Shown one piece after another: positions 15,557-23,962 of a stretch of DNA of 64,000 nucleotides. Origin of the DNA: Frigoribacterium sp. PvP032. GTDB taxonomy: Bacteria; Actinomycetota; Actinomycetes; Actinomycetales; Microbacteriaceae. The position numbers and the translations under genes are program-made. The stretch covers positions 2,811,762 to 2,875,761 of the forward strand of contig NZ_JAFIBM010000001.1 in NCBI RefSeq assembly GCF_017833035.1. The letters run 5' to 3'. The notes under the pieces were generated by a model. It made no database searches and had not been told where the DNA came from. It saw only the letters and a program-made list of their open reading frames with translations. Within the stretch, counting starts at the first letter, position 1; each line of letters opens with the position of its first letter.

Positions 15557-16387
15557 TCAGGAGGGGCGGGGGGCCTTGGCCGCGAGGGCCGCCTGGTAGA
15601 GGTCGCGTCGGGAGAGGCCGGTGGCGGCCGCCACGTCGGTCGAGGCCTCCTTGAGCCGGGCCCCGTCGGCGACGAGGGCCTGCACCTGCGCGAGGCCCGC
15701 CGCCAGGTCGAACTCGCGCTCGGGGGCGCCCTCGACCACGACGCAGATCTCGCCGCGCACGCCCTCGGCGGCCCAGGAGGCGAGCTCGGAGGCGGAGCCG
15801 CGCCGCACCTCCTCGTGCAGCTTGGTCAGCTCGCGGCAGACGACGACGCGACGGTCGGCGCCGAGTGCCGTGACGACGTCGCCGAGCGAGTCGCCGAGCC
15901 GGTGCGGCGACTCGAAGAAGACCATCGTGCGGCGCTCGTCGGCCAGGGCCCCGAGCACGCGGAGGCGGTCGCCCTGCTTGCGCGGCAGGAACCCCTCGAA
16001 GCTGAAACGGTCGGTGGGGAGGCCCGACACGGCGAGCGCCGTGAGCACGGCGGAGGGGCCGGGGATCGCCGTGACCGTGACGCCCGCAGCCGCTGCCGCC
16101 TCGACGAGGGGGAAGCCCGGGTCGCTGATGGCGGGCATGCCGGCGTCGGTGAGGACGATCAGGTCGGCCGTGCGGGCCAGCTCGACGAGCTCCGCCGCCT
16201 TCTCGCGCTCGTTGTGCTCGTGCAGGGCGATGAGGCGGGGCCGGTTCTCGACGCCGAGGGCCCGCATCAGGTGGATGGCGGTGCGGGTGTCCTCCGCCGC
16301 GACGACCTCCGCGTTCGTCAGCGCCTCGACCAGCCGGCGGGAGGCGTCGCCCAGGTTTCCGATGGGGGTGGCGGCGAGGACGATCAT
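15557..16387 (-). CDS. rsmI: 16S rRNA (cytidine-2'-O)-methyltransferase RsmI
   Basis: RsmI methylates the 2'-hydroxyl of C1402 of 16S rRNA. It is a tetrapyrrole-methylase-fold enzyme: ATPIGNLGDASRRLVEAL at the start, EDTRTAIHLM, VLTDAGMPAISDPGF for SAM binding, and FEGFLPRKQGDR are all characteristic. It has 276 residues. ATG 16387 is preceded by GAGAAT at six bases. It is transcribed divergently from the mannosyltransferase gene, another common actinobacterial arrangement. Confidence 0.94.
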   Translation of the reverse strand: MIVLAATPIGNLGDASRRLVEALTNAEVVAAEDTRTAIHLMRALGVENRPRLIALHEHNEREKAAELVELARTADLIVLTDAGMPAISDPGFPLVEAAAAAGVTVTAIPGPSAVLTALAVSGLPTDRFSFEGFLPRKQGDRLRVLGALADERRTMVFFESPHRLGDSLGDVVTALGADRRVVVCRELTKLHEEVRRGSASELASWAAEGVRGEICVVVEGAPEREFDLAAGLAQVQALVADGARLKEASTDVAAATGLSRRDLYQAALAAKAPRPS

Positions 16388-16393
16388 CGGCCC

Positions 16394-16399
16394 ATTCTC
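16394..16399 (-). promoter_or_regulatory. -10-like GAGAAT, leaderless start of rsmI
   Basis: GAGAAT-GGGCCG-ATG on the minus strand gives the same six-base spacing as at other genes here. Confidence 0.35.
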
Positions 16400-16432
16400 C
16401 CCTGGCCGGGCCGTCGCCGACGACGGGCCGAA

Positions 16433-16438
16433 TACGAT
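16433..16438 (+). promoter_or_regulatory. -10 element TACGAT, leaderless start of pmt
   Basis: TACGAT ends six bases before ATG 16445. It faces the rsmI promoter, so both are packed into 57 bases. Confidence 0.55.
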
Positions 16439-16444
16439 GGCCGG

Positions 16445-18187
16445 ATGAGCAGCCAGGGCGATCGGGAGTTCGACGCCCTGGTCGACACTGCGACCACCGG
16501 ACAGACCGGACAGACCGGACAGATCGGACAGACCGGACAGACCGAGCAGGCCGAGCAGGCCGAGCAGGCCGAGCGCAGCGAGCACACCGAGCACCCCGAG
16601 CCCGCGCCGGCCCCCGCAGCGCCCCGCCCGCTCCTCCGCGTCGACAGGTGGTGGGGCCGCCTCCTCTCCACTCCGGCCCGGCGCCGCGCCTGGGCCTGGG
16701 GCGGCCCGCTGGTCGTCACCCTGCTCGCGGCGGCGCTCCGTCTCTGGGACTTGGGCCGCCCCGGCACCCTCGTCTTCGACGAGACCTACTACGTCAAGGA
16801 CGCCTGGAGCCTCTGGAACCTCGGATACGAGGGCTCGTGGCCGAGCGACTACGACGCCGCCTTCGCGGCCGGCGGCGCGGACGGCTACCTGGCCGCCCCC
16901 TCCTTCGTGGCCCACCCCCCGCTCGGCAAGTGGCTGATCGGCCTCGGGATGTGGGCGCTGGGGCCCGACGACCCGGCCGGCTGGCGGATCAGCACGGCAG
17001 TCGCGGGCATCGTCGCGGTGGCGCTCGTCGCCGTGATCGGCACCTACCTGTCGCGCTCGACCCTGGTCGGCACGCTGGCCGGCTTCTTCATGGCGATCGA
17101 CGGGCACGCGATCGTCATGTCGCGTGTCGCGCTGCTCGACAACTTCGTGATGCTGTTCGGGCTGCTCGCCTTCGGGGCCGTGCTGCTCGACCGACGGCAG
17201 AGCGCGAGAGCGCTCGACGCCTGGCTCTTGAGGAGGCGCGCCGCCGGTCGCGACACCGCCTGGGGCCCGTCGCTCTGGGGCCGCCCCTGGCTGGCGACGG
17301 CCGGGCTGATGTGCGGCCTCGCGACGGGCGTGAAGTGGAACGGCCTCTACTTCCTCGCCGTCTTCGCCGTCTACACGGTCGTCGTCGACGTGCTCGCGCG
17401 CCGTCGGGCGGGCGTCGAGTTCTGGCTCTCTGGCACGTTGTTCCGCCAGGCGCCGGTCAGCTTCCTGCTCACCGTCCCGATCGCTGCCGTCGCCTACGTC
17501 GCGAGCTGGACGGGCTGGTTCGTCACCGACGGCGGCTACTACCGCAACTGGGTGACCGAAGGAGGCGAACGCTGGTCGGGCGCCCTCGCCTGGGTCCCCG
17601 ACACGGTGCAGAACTGGTGGCACTACGAGGCCGGCGTCTACGCGTTCAACGTCGGCCTGCAGACACCGCACTCGTACGAGGCGAACCCGTTCGGCTGGCT
17701 GCTGATGCTGCGGCCCACGAGCATGTACTACCAGGGGCTCGACCAGGGGCAGGGCGCCTGCGAGGTCGCCCGCTGCGGGATGGCGATCACCTCGATCGCG
17801 AACCCGTTCATCTGGTACGCGGCCGTCGCGGCCTGCGCGTACCTCGTGTACCGCCTCGTCCGCCGCCGCGAGTGGGAGGTCGGGGCCGTGCTGGTCGGGA
17901 TCGCGGCGGGCTACCTGCCCTGGCTGGCGTTCTCGGGCCGCACGGTCTTCCAGTTCTACACGATCGCCTTCGAGCCCTACCTGCTGCTCGGGCTGGCCGG
18001 GGTGCTCGGCATCGTCCTCGGCCGCCGCACCGACCATCCCGACCGGCGGCTGAGCGGCATCGTCGTCACGGGCATCGTGGTCGTCGTCTCGATCGCCGTC
18101 ACCATGTTCTTCTACCCGCTCTGGACAGCGCAGCTCGAGGACTGGGACTTCATCCGGCTGCACTACTGGATCCCCAGCTGGAAGTAG
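16445..18187 (+). CDS. pmt: Polyprenol-phosphate-mannose--protein mannosyltransferase
   Basis: This GT39 integral membrane enzyme transfers mannose from polyprenol phosphate to Ser/Thr of proteins exported through Sec. The first loop holds the catalytic Asp-Glu (LVFDETYYVKDAWSLW), and the motif APSFVAHPPLGKWLIGLGMW is a hallmark of bacterial Pmt. About eleven membrane segments and a C-terminal DUF4346-like region (HYEAGVYAFNVGLQTPHSY) follow; length 580. The first 60 residues are a cytoplasmic Gly-Gln-Thr and Glu-Gln-Ala tandem repeat not expected for the family. It is divergent from rsmI. Confidence 0.92.
   Translation: MSSQGDREFDALVDTATTGQTGQTGQIGQTGQTEQAEQAEQAERSEHTEHPEPAPAPAAPRPLLRVDRWWGRLLSTPARRRAWAWGGPLVVTLLAAALRLWDLGRPGTLVFDETYYVKDAWSLWNLGYEGSWPSDYDAAFAAGGADGYLAAPSFVAHPPLGKWLIGLGMWALGPDDPAGWRISTAVAGIVAVALVAVIGTYLSRSTLVGTLAGFFMAIDGHAIVMSRVALLDNFVMLFGLLAFGAVLLDRRQSARALDAWLLRRRAAGRDTAWGPSLWGRPWLATAGLMCGLATGVKWNGLYFLAVFAVYTVVVDVLARRRAGVEFWLSGTLFRQAPVSFLLTVPIAAVAYVASWTGWFVTDGGYYRNWVTEGGERWSGALAWVPDTVQNWWHYEAGVYAFNVGLQTPHSYEANPFGWLLMLRPTSMYYQGLDQGQGACEVARCGMAITSIANPFIWYAAVAACAYLVYRLVRRREWEVGAVLVGIAAGYLPWLAFSGRTVFQFYTIAFEPYLLLGLAGVLGIVLGRRTDHPDRRLSGIVVTGIVVVVSIAVTMFFYPLWTAQLEDWDFIRLHYWIPSWK
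16501..16569 (+). repeat. In-frame 9-bp tandem repeats in pmt
   Basis: About five copies of a nine-base ACAGACCGG-like unit and three of CGAGCAGGC encode (GQT)n and (EQA)n. Such a tract may vary in number between strains without shifting the frame. Confidence 0.75.
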
Positions 18188-18281
18188 CGTCGCCCCCTGG
18201 TCGTCCCTCCCCCGTCGAGGAGGCGCTGCTCGCTCTGTGTAGTCGCGTTACGTCACGAGGCGTCCTGTGACGCCCAGCGGC

Positions 18282-18287
18282 TAGCGT
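18282..18287 (+). promoter_or_regulatory. -10 element TAGCGT, leaderless start of metY
   Basis: TAGCGT ends six bases before ATG 18294. The 106-base upstream gap holds no long leader. Confidence 0.55.
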
Positions 18288-18293
18288 GGCCGC

Positions 18294-19586
18294 ATGGCAG
18301 ATCGTGACTACGGCTTCCGCACGCGTGCGATCCACGCGGGCAACGTCCCCGACTCGGCGACCGGTGCGCGTGCGCTCCCGATCTACCAGTCGAGCGCCTT
18401 CGTGTTCGACGACACAGAAGACGCGGCGGCGCGGTTCGCGCTGCAGAAGTACGGGAACATCTACAGCCGTCTCGCCAACCCGACCACCGCCTCCTTCGAG
18501 GAGCGCGTCGCGAGCCTCGAGGGCGGCCTGGGCGCCGTCGCGACCTCGAGCGGGCTGAGCGCGCAGTTCATCACCTTCGCCTCGCTGGCCGGCGCGGGCG
18601 ACCACATCGTCGCGAGCGCCGCCCTCTACGGCGGCTCGGTGACGCAGCTCGACGTCACCCTGCGGCGCTTCGGCGTCGAGACGACCTTCGTGCAGTCGAG
18701 CGAGCCCGCCGACTACGCGGCGGCGATCACTCCCGCGACCAAGCTGCTCTTCGTCGAGACCGTCGCGAACCCCTCGGGCGAGATCGCCGACCTCGAGGGC
18801 CTCGCCGAGGTCGCCCACGCCGCCGGCATCCCGCTGATCGTCGACTCGACCATCGCGACCCCGTACCTGAACCGTCCGATCGAGTGGGGCGCCGACGTGG
18901 TGATCCACTCGGCGACGAAGTTCCTCGGCGGGCACGGCACCACGCTCGGCGGCGTCGTCGTCGAGTCGGGGCGCTTCGGCTGGGACAGCGAGCGGTTCCC
19001 GCTCTTCGACCAGCCCGTGCCGAGCTACGGCGGGCTGAACTGGTCCGGCAACTTCGGCGAGTACGCGTTCCTCACACGACTGCGGGCCGAGCAGCTGCGC
19101 GACATCGGGCCCGCGCTGGCTCCTCACTCCGCCTTCCTGCTCGCACAAGGCGTCGAGACGCTGCCGTTCCGGATGCGCGCCCACGTCGAGAACGCGCGCG
19201 AGGTCGCCGAGTGGCTCGACGCCGACCCGCGCATCGAGCGCGTCCGCTGGGCCGGCCTGCCCGAGCACCCGCACCACGAGCGCGCGGGGAAGTACCTGCC
19301 GGAGGGCCCCGGCTCGGTCTTCACCTTCGAGCTGGCCGGCGGGCGCGCCGCAGGCAAGACCTTCATCGAGTCGGTCGAGCTCGCCAGCCACCTGGCCAAC
19401 ATCGGCGACGCGAAGACCCTCGTCATCCACCCCGGGTCGACGACGCATGCCCAGCTCAGCGAGCAGCAGCTCGTCGATGCCGGCGTGCTGCCGGGCTCGG
19501 TCCGGATCAGCGTCGGCATCGAGGACGCCGCCGACATCATCGACGACCTCGACCAGGCGCTCAGCGCCGCGACGAAGGAGGCGTGA
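18294..19586 (+). CDS. metY: O-acetylhomoserine sulfhydrylase (MetY-type)
   Basis: This PLP enzyme makes homocysteine (or, with methanethiol, methionine) from O-acetylhomoserine. The start YGFRTRAIHAGNVPD and IYQSSAFVFDD, the cofactor region ATSSGLSAQF, and the PLP lysine in IHSATKFLGGHGTTLGG identify the Cys/Met gamma-family. At 430 residues it has the MetY rather than the MetB length. The next gene, a CoA-binding protein, begins two bases after the stop, a pairing often seen in actinobacteria. Confidence 0.92.
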   Translation: MADRDYGFRTRAIHAGNVPDSATGARALPIYQSSAFVFDDTEDAAARFALQKYGNIYSRLANPTTASFEERVASLEGGLGAVATSSGLSAQFITFASLAGAGDHIVASAALYGGSVTQLDVTLRRFGVETTFVQSSEPADYAAAITPATKLLFVETVANPSGEIADLEGLAEVAHAAGIPLIVDSTIATPYLNRPIEWGADVVIHSATKFLGGHGTTLGGVVVESGRFGWDSERFPLFDQPVPSYGGLNWSGNFGEYAFLTRLRAEQLRDIGPALAPHSAFLLAQGVETLPFRMRAHVENAREVAEWLDADPRIERVRWAGLPEHPHHERAGKYLPEGPGSVFTFELAGGRAAGKTFIESVELASHLANIGDAKTLVIHPGSTTHAQLSEQQLVDAGVLPGSVRISVGIEDAADIIDDLDQALSAATKEA

Positions 19587-19587
19587 C

Positions 19588-20175
19588 ATGAGCACCAGCA
19601 CCGGCACGGACGGCGACACGGTCACGACGCAGCTCGCCAACGGGCGCACCTGCGAGCTGCCGTCGAGCTCCCCGCTCGCGAAGCTGCTGAAGTCGCAGCG
19701 CACCTGGGTCGGGCCGGACGCCCGAGCCCGGCAGGCCATCCTGCGCTCGGCGAAGAGCGTCGCGATCGTGGGCGCCTCGCCGAACTCGACCCGCTCCTCC
19801 TACTTCGTCGGCACCTACCTGCAGCAGTCGAGCGACCTGCGCGTCTACTTCGTGAACCCGCGGGCCGACGTCATCCTCGGCGAGAAGGCGTACCCCGACC
19901 TGGCGTCGCTGCCCGAGGTGCCCGACATCGTCGACGTGTTCCGCAAGGCGAGCGACATCCCGTCGGTGGTCGACGACGTGCTGGCGAGCGGGGCCCGGAC
20001 GATCTGGGTGCAGCTCGGCATCTGGAACGAGGACGCGGCCCGCTACGCCGAGGCCCAGGGCCTCACCGTCGTGATGGACCGCTGCATCAAGGTCGAGCAC
20101 GCCCGGTTCAACGGAGGCCTCAACCTGATGGGCTTCGACACGGGCGTCATCTCGTCGCGGCGATCGGGACGCTGA
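19588..20175 (+). CDS. CoA-binding domain protein (YccU-like)
   Basis: A 195-residue Rossmann-fold protein with the CoA/NAD motif SVAIVGASPNSTRSSYFVG and later VWVQLG-like IWVQLGIWNEDAARYAEAQG and MDRCIKVEH. These features define the YccU/CoA_binding_2 family. The function is not settled; persulfide or CoA-linked redox roles have been proposed for relatives. It starts one base after the metY stop, with GAAGGAGGCG upstream as ribosome site inside metY, and is surely cotranscribed with it. Confidence 0.85.
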   Translation: MSTSTGTDGDTVTTQLANGRTCELPSSSPLAKLLKSQRTWVGPDARARQAILRSAKSVAIVGASPNSTRSSYFVGTYLQQSSDLRVYFVNPRADVILGEKAYPDLASLPEVPDIVDVFRKASDIPSVVDDVLASGARTIWVQLGIWNEDAARYAEAQGLTVVMDRCIKVEHARFNGGLNLMGFDTGVISSRRSGR

Positions 20176-20182
20176 GCCCGGG

Positions 20183-21643
20183 TCACCGCGGGTCGCCCAC
20201 CACGAAGGTGGAGTCGGCCTCCCGCCCCGGGCCGGTGCTGAACGACTCTGACCGCTGGACGGTCCACGGGCCGTCCCACACGATCGGACGGCCCCGCGGC
20301 TGCACCACGACGTTGTCGTGCGAGGACAGCCCGGACGGCAGGACCGCGGTCGCGCCCGCCCCTGCGCCGACGTAGTAGACGGCGTCGCGGCTCGACCCGA
20401 ACACATTGCCCGTCACCTCGATCGAGACGGGCGTCTCGAGCTCGTAGAAGACCACGTGGCTGCCGCGGCCGACCTGCTGGGCACGCGCGCCCCACCCCAG
20501 GCCCACGTCGTGGCAGACGTTGTCGACGAAACGGCAGTCGAGCACGCCGGGCGACGCCGGCCCTCCCCGCGTCCACACCTCGAACGCCTGCGTGCACCGC
20601 AGCACGACGTTCTGCTCGAAGACGATCGCGGACCACGGGCCGTCCCAGCCCTGCACGGTCGTCGCGGTGTCCCAGCAGTCGGTGATCACGCACCGACGCA
20701 CCGTGACCCGCTGGCCGGCCTGCCAGATCTGCACGCCGTTGCCGTAGCGGCCGGCCCCCGGCAGCTCTGAGCCTCCGACGTGGCTCACGGTGCAGTGCTC
20801 GATCAGCACGTCGTGCACCCCGGGGCCGTCGTCGTAGCCGTGGGAGCCGGTGCCCACGAGGTGCAGGCCGCGCAGCACGAGCTGGGAGACGCCCAGCACC
20901 AGGGGGTCGTCGACGGCCGCCTGGACGCTGCCGAGGGTGTCCGGTCGCGCGTCGCTGCGGACCGTGAGCACCGTCGACCCCGCGGGGGACGCGAACTCCC
21001 ACTGGCCGCGCAGGTCGGCCACGGACCCCCGTCGGTAGGCACGGATCTCGTCGTTCACCTTGAGGAAGCCCACGTTCGCCGTGGACGACGACGCGTCCCC
21101 GAGCCAGTCGCTGCCTGCCCCCGTGGCGGCCAGGTCGACCTGCCACCGCCCCGAGCCGGGGGCCGTCTCGCGCCAGCCGGCGGCCGTCGGGGTCTTGAAG
21201 GCCGACACACGCGGTGCGCTGCCCGTGCCGTAGGCAGCGATCGTGAGGAGGCGGTCGTCACCCTGGGCAGGCTCCCGCGGGCGGAGCACTCCGGGGTGGA
21301 CGCGGCCCCGCGCGAGCAGGACGGTGTCGCCGTGCCGCACCTGCTGCTCGGCGAAGGCGAGGTTGAGCCTGGCCAGCGACCGCCACGGTCGTGTCGGCGA
21401 GAGACCGTCCGCGTCGTCGGAGCCGGACGGGTGCACGTGGAAGGTGCGGCCGGGCGCCGCGTCGGGGGCCGGCGGGGAGGCGGAGGCGGGACCGGCCGGG
21501 AGCACGGCGTCGGCGAGGCCGGCAGCGGCGGCCGCGGCGCCCGCCGCCGCGAGCGCGCCGAGGAGACCGCGGCGAGTCGGGCCCTGCGGCGTGTCGGCGG
21601 GGACGGCTGCGCGGGGGGCACCGGACGAGGCATCGAGGGTCAC
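20183..21643 (-). CDS. Secreted right-handed parallel beta-helix protein
   Basis: The N-terminus PTRRGLLGALAAAGAAAAAA is a Tat signal (twin Arg) ending near ASASPPAP. The mature part starts FHVHPSGSDDADGLSPTRPW, typical of parallel beta-helix proteins, and has repeated short strands such as VLIEHCTVSHVGGS, VTVRRCVITDCWDTA and IVFEQNVVLRCTQAFEV. Such proteins are polysaccharide lyases, epimerases or hydrolases; no catalytic set could be recognised. GTG 21643 lies seven bases after TACGGT. It shares a promoter region with the divergent acyltransferase, which suggests a role in an exopolysaccharide. Confidence 0.75.
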   Translation of the reverse strand: MTLDASSGAPRAAVPADTPQGPTRRGLLGALAAAGAAAAAAGLADAVLPAGPASASPPAPDAAPGRTFHVHPSGSDDADGLSPTRPWRSLARLNLAFAEQQVRHGDTVLLARGRVHPGVLRPREPAQGDDRLLTIAAYGTGSAPRVSAFKTPTAAGWRETAPGSGRWQVDLAATGAGSDWLGDASSSTANVGFLKVNDEIRAYRRGSVADLRGQWEFASPAGSTVLTVRSDARPDTLGSVQAAVDDPLVLGVSQLVLRGLHLVGTGSHGYDDGPGVHDVLIEHCTVSHVGGSELPGAGRYGNGVQIWQAGQRVTVRRCVITDCWDTATTVQGWDGPWSAIVFEQNVVLRCTQAFEVWTRGGPASPGVLDCRFVDNVCHDVGLGWGARAQQVGRGSHVVFYELETPVSIEVTGNVFGSSRDAVYYVGAGAGATAVLPSGLSSHDNVVVQPRGRPIVWDGPWTVQRSESFSTGPGREADSTFVVGDPR

Positions 21644-21650
21644 GCCGTCG

Positions 21651-21737
21651 ACCGTAGTGCATACATGCCTGCATGCTGTGGCATGTAGCCAAAGAGACCA
21701 AGGCATGTAGACACGACACGTTGCCGTGGTCCATATT
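21651..21737. promoter_or_regulatory. Divergent promoter region with three copies of GGCATGTA
   Basis: The minus promoter has -10 TACGGT at 21651-21656; the plus promoter has -10 CATATT at 21732-21737 with a TAGACA -35 at 21708-21713. The eight-mer TACATGCC is at 21662-21669, with its complement GGCATGTA at 21680-21687 and again at 21702-21709, the last pair 22 bases apart. Copy 1 sits in the minus promoter spacer and copy 3 touches the plus -35, so one DNA-binding protein could control both genes. Confidence 0.6.
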
Positions 21738-21743
21738 CGACAC

Positions 21744-22892
21744 ATGACATCCAGGCAGCCGACCTCCCCGCTGACCCTCCGGCTGGCCCGTGGCGGGGCC
21801 TTCGACTCGCTCCGGTGGTTCGCCGCGATCGCGGTGGTGGTCCTGCACGCGAGCTCGGCCCTCGGGGTCGAGGTGCTCTGGGGCGGCGTCGAGTACGCCG
21901 AGCCGATCATGGTGTTCTTCACGTTGACGGGCATGTTCGTCTACGCGTCGGCCGTCTCGACCTGGTCGCGGACAGGCTCCTGGCGCACCTACGCCCGGAA
22001 CAGGTGGCTCCGCGTCGCCCCCGCGATCGCGGCGTTCGCCGTGGCCACGCCCCTCGTCCTCGTCGCCGTCGGCGCCGCCTCCCCGTCGACGCTCCTGTCG
22101 CCCGAGCTCGTCGTGTGGCTCGGCGCAGCCGCCCTGCTCGTGCCCAACTACGACCCCTCGATCTGGTCGCACATCGGCAGCGGCTCGATGAACGGCCCGC
22201 TCTACACGGTCCCCGCCGAGATGAGCTTCTACCTGCTGGTGCCGTTCCTCGTGCTGGCTGCACGCCGGTTCGGCTTCTGGCGCATGATCGGCGCGATGGT
22301 GGTCGTGAGCGTCGTCGGCGCCTTCGTCACGAACCAGGGCGGGCCCCTCGTGCACGAGGTCTTCCACCACCTGTTCCTCGAGCGGGCCGCCTACTTCACG
22401 ACGGGCATGGTCCTCGCCCGTGTCGGGTCCGCCGTGCCCCTGCGCTGGTGGATCGCACTCGTCGCCCTGGCGGCCCACGTGGGCCTGCGCACCTATCAGG
22501 ACCACGGGCCCGACACCGGCGTGCTCGCCTGGTCGCAGCACACGTTCAAGCCGCTGCTCTGCGCTCTCCCGATCGGCTACCTCGTGCTCTGGGCCGGCGT
22601 GAGGCTCCCCGCGTTCCTGGGGCGCGTGACCGCGACGCTCGGCGACTGGAGCTTCGGCACGTACCTCTGGCACTCCGTCGTCCTGAACCTCGCCCTGTGG
22701 TGGGGAGCCCGGGGGTCGGGACTCGCGCTCGTCGCCGTCCTCGTCGTCAGCCTCGCCTGCGGGGCCGTGTCCTGGCGACTCGTCGAACGCCGCTTCCTGG
22801 CCCGCAAGCAGGTCAGCCTGCGGGGGCGGACGGACGACGTCGACCGGCCGGGTCCGGCTCCCGGCCCCGTCGACGCGCGACCCGTCGCGTGA
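21744..22892 (+). CDS. Membrane acyltransferase 3 family protein
   Basis: An OafA/acyltransferase-3 protein with about ten membrane segments. The start FDSLRWFAAIAVVVLHASSA contains the Arg and the catalytic His of the family's first helices (R/H in LRW...VLHA). FFTLTGMFVYASAVSTWSRT and RNRWLRVAPA match the second conserved block. It probably O-acetylates an envelope or extracellular polysaccharide. The first codon follows CATATT by six bases; expression is linked to the divergent beta-helix gene through the shared repeats. Confidence 0.88.
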   Translation: MTSRQPTSPLTLRLARGGAFDSLRWFAAIAVVVLHASSALGVEVLWGGVEYAEPIMVFFTLTGMFVYASAVSTWSRTGSWRTYARNRWLRVAPAIAAFAVATPLVLVAVGAASPSTLLSPELVVWLGAAALLVPNYDPSIWSHIGSGSMNGPLYTVPAEMSFYLLVPFLVLAARRFGFWRMIGAMVVVSVVGAFVTNQGGPLVHEVFHHLFLERAAYFTTGMVLARVGSAVPLRWWIALVALAAHVGLRTYQDHGPDTGVLAWSQHTFKPLLCALPIGYLVLWAGVRLPAFLGRVTATLGDWSFGTYLWHSVVLNLALWWGARGSGLALVAVLVVSLACGAVSWRLVERRFLARKQVSLRGRTDDVDRPGPAPGPVDARPVA

Positions 22893-22948
22893 CGCCCCGT
22901 GAACGCGTCCCGGGAGCGATGACGGGGGCACCCGCTACCGTGGCCCGC

Positions 22949-23824
22949 ATGTCCCCCGTGATCACCTCCCCCCTCGTCTCCAGCCAGTGGGTGGCCGACC
23001 ACCTCGGTGCCGACGACATGGTCGTGGTCGACGTCTCGGTGCTCCCCGTCCGCGACAGCGAGGGGGCGGCGACCGGTCGGTTCACGACGGGCCGCGGCGA
23101 GTACCTCGAGCAGGGGCACGTCCCCGGGGCCGTGTTCGGCGACCTCATCCACGACCTCAGCGACGACCGGGCGGCACTCCCGTTCACCCGGCCCGACGTC
23201 GAGCGCTTCGCCGAGGCCGCCGGCGCCCTGGGCATCGCCGCCGGCACGACGGTCGTCGCCTACGACTCGTCGGGCGGCCCGTGGGCTGCCCGGCTCTGGT
23301 GGCTGCTGCGCGCGGCCGGCCACGACGACGCGGCCGTCCTCGACGGGGGCTTCTCCGCCTGGGCTGCCGAGGGGCGTCCCGTCGACGTCGGAGCCGTCGA
23401 GCCCGAGCCGTCCGTGTTCGTCGCGCAGGAGCGACCGGGGCTGTGGGTCGACAAGCCCTACGTCGAGGCCGTGGTCCGCGGCGACGAGCGGGCGGCACTC
23501 GTCTGCGGCTCACCCCGGGCCGAGTTCGACGGCGTCGCGGGCGCGCGTCCCCGGCTGGGCCACATCCCCGGCAGCGTCAACGTGCCGTCGACCGAGCTCG
23601 TCGGCCACGACCTGCACTTCGCCGAGACCGAGCAGCTCGAGGCGGCGTTCGCGCCGGTGCTCGAGGCCGAGAAGGTCGTCGTCTACTGCGGCCAGGGCAT
23701 CGCGGCCAGCGCGGACGCCCTCGCGCTGGTGCTCGTGGGGCACGACGACGTCGCCCTGTACGACGGCTCGCTCGACGAGTGGACGGGCGACGACGACGCC
23801 CCGCTCGAGGCGCTCGCGGCCTGA
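22949..23824 (+). CDS. sseA: Two-domain sulfurtransferase (thiosulfate/3-mercaptopyruvate)
   Basis: The protein has two rhodanese domains. Domain 1 has GHVPGAVFGDL and TTVVAYDSSGG, with Asp in place of the catalytic Cys as expected of the inactive half. Domain 2 has GHIPGSVNVPS and the active loop YCGQGIAAS, with Cys near residue 246. The loop reads CGQGIAAS rather than the CGSGVTA of classic mercaptopyruvate transferases, so substrate preference is uncertain. 291 residues. TACCGT lies seven bases before ATG 22949. Confidence 0.88.
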   Translation: MSPVITSPLVSSQWVADHLGADDMVVVDVSVLPVRDSEGAATGRFTTGRGEYLEQGHVPGAVFGDLIHDLSDDRAALPFTRPDVERFAEAAGALGIAAGTTVVAYDSSGGPWAARLWWLLRAAGHDDAAVLDGGFSAWAAEGRPVDVGAVEPEPSVFVAQERPGLWVDKPYVEAVVRGDERAALVCGSPRAEFDGVAGARPRLGHIPGSVNVPSTELVGHDLHFAETEQLEAAFAPVLEAEKVVVYCGQGIAASADALALVLVGHDDVALYDGSLDEWTGDDDAPLEALAA

Positions 23825-23863
23825 CCTTCGGCGAGGCGCGACGCGGTCGTCGCCGCCGCCGCC

Positions 23864-23958
23864 GGTCGAGGGCGGTCGAGGGCGGTCGAGGGCGGGTCCC
23901 CCGGGTCGAGGGCGGGTCGCGCGGAACCCGCCCTCGAGCCGGGCGACCCGCCCTCGAC
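23864..23958. repeat. Tandem and nested palindromes between convergent genes
   Basis: GGTCGAGGGC is repeated at 23864, 23874, 23884 and 23904. The stretch 23905-23920 (GTCGAGGGCGGGTCGC) is perfectly complementary to 23943-23958, and an additional GGAACCCGCCCTCGAG lies between. The element separates the sulfurtransferase and the DUF255 gene and would act as a terminator in both directions. Confidence 0.7.
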
Positions 23959-23962
23959 GAGG

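Noticed and set aside
15557-18163. Minus-strand frame of 868 codons extending rsmI upstream across pmt
   Set aside because: Only the last 276 codons match RsmI; the rest is the antisense of the mannosyltransferase.
18188-18293. SAM riboswitch before metY
   Set aside because: The gap is short and the -10 abuts the start codon. No multi-helix aptamer pattern is seen.
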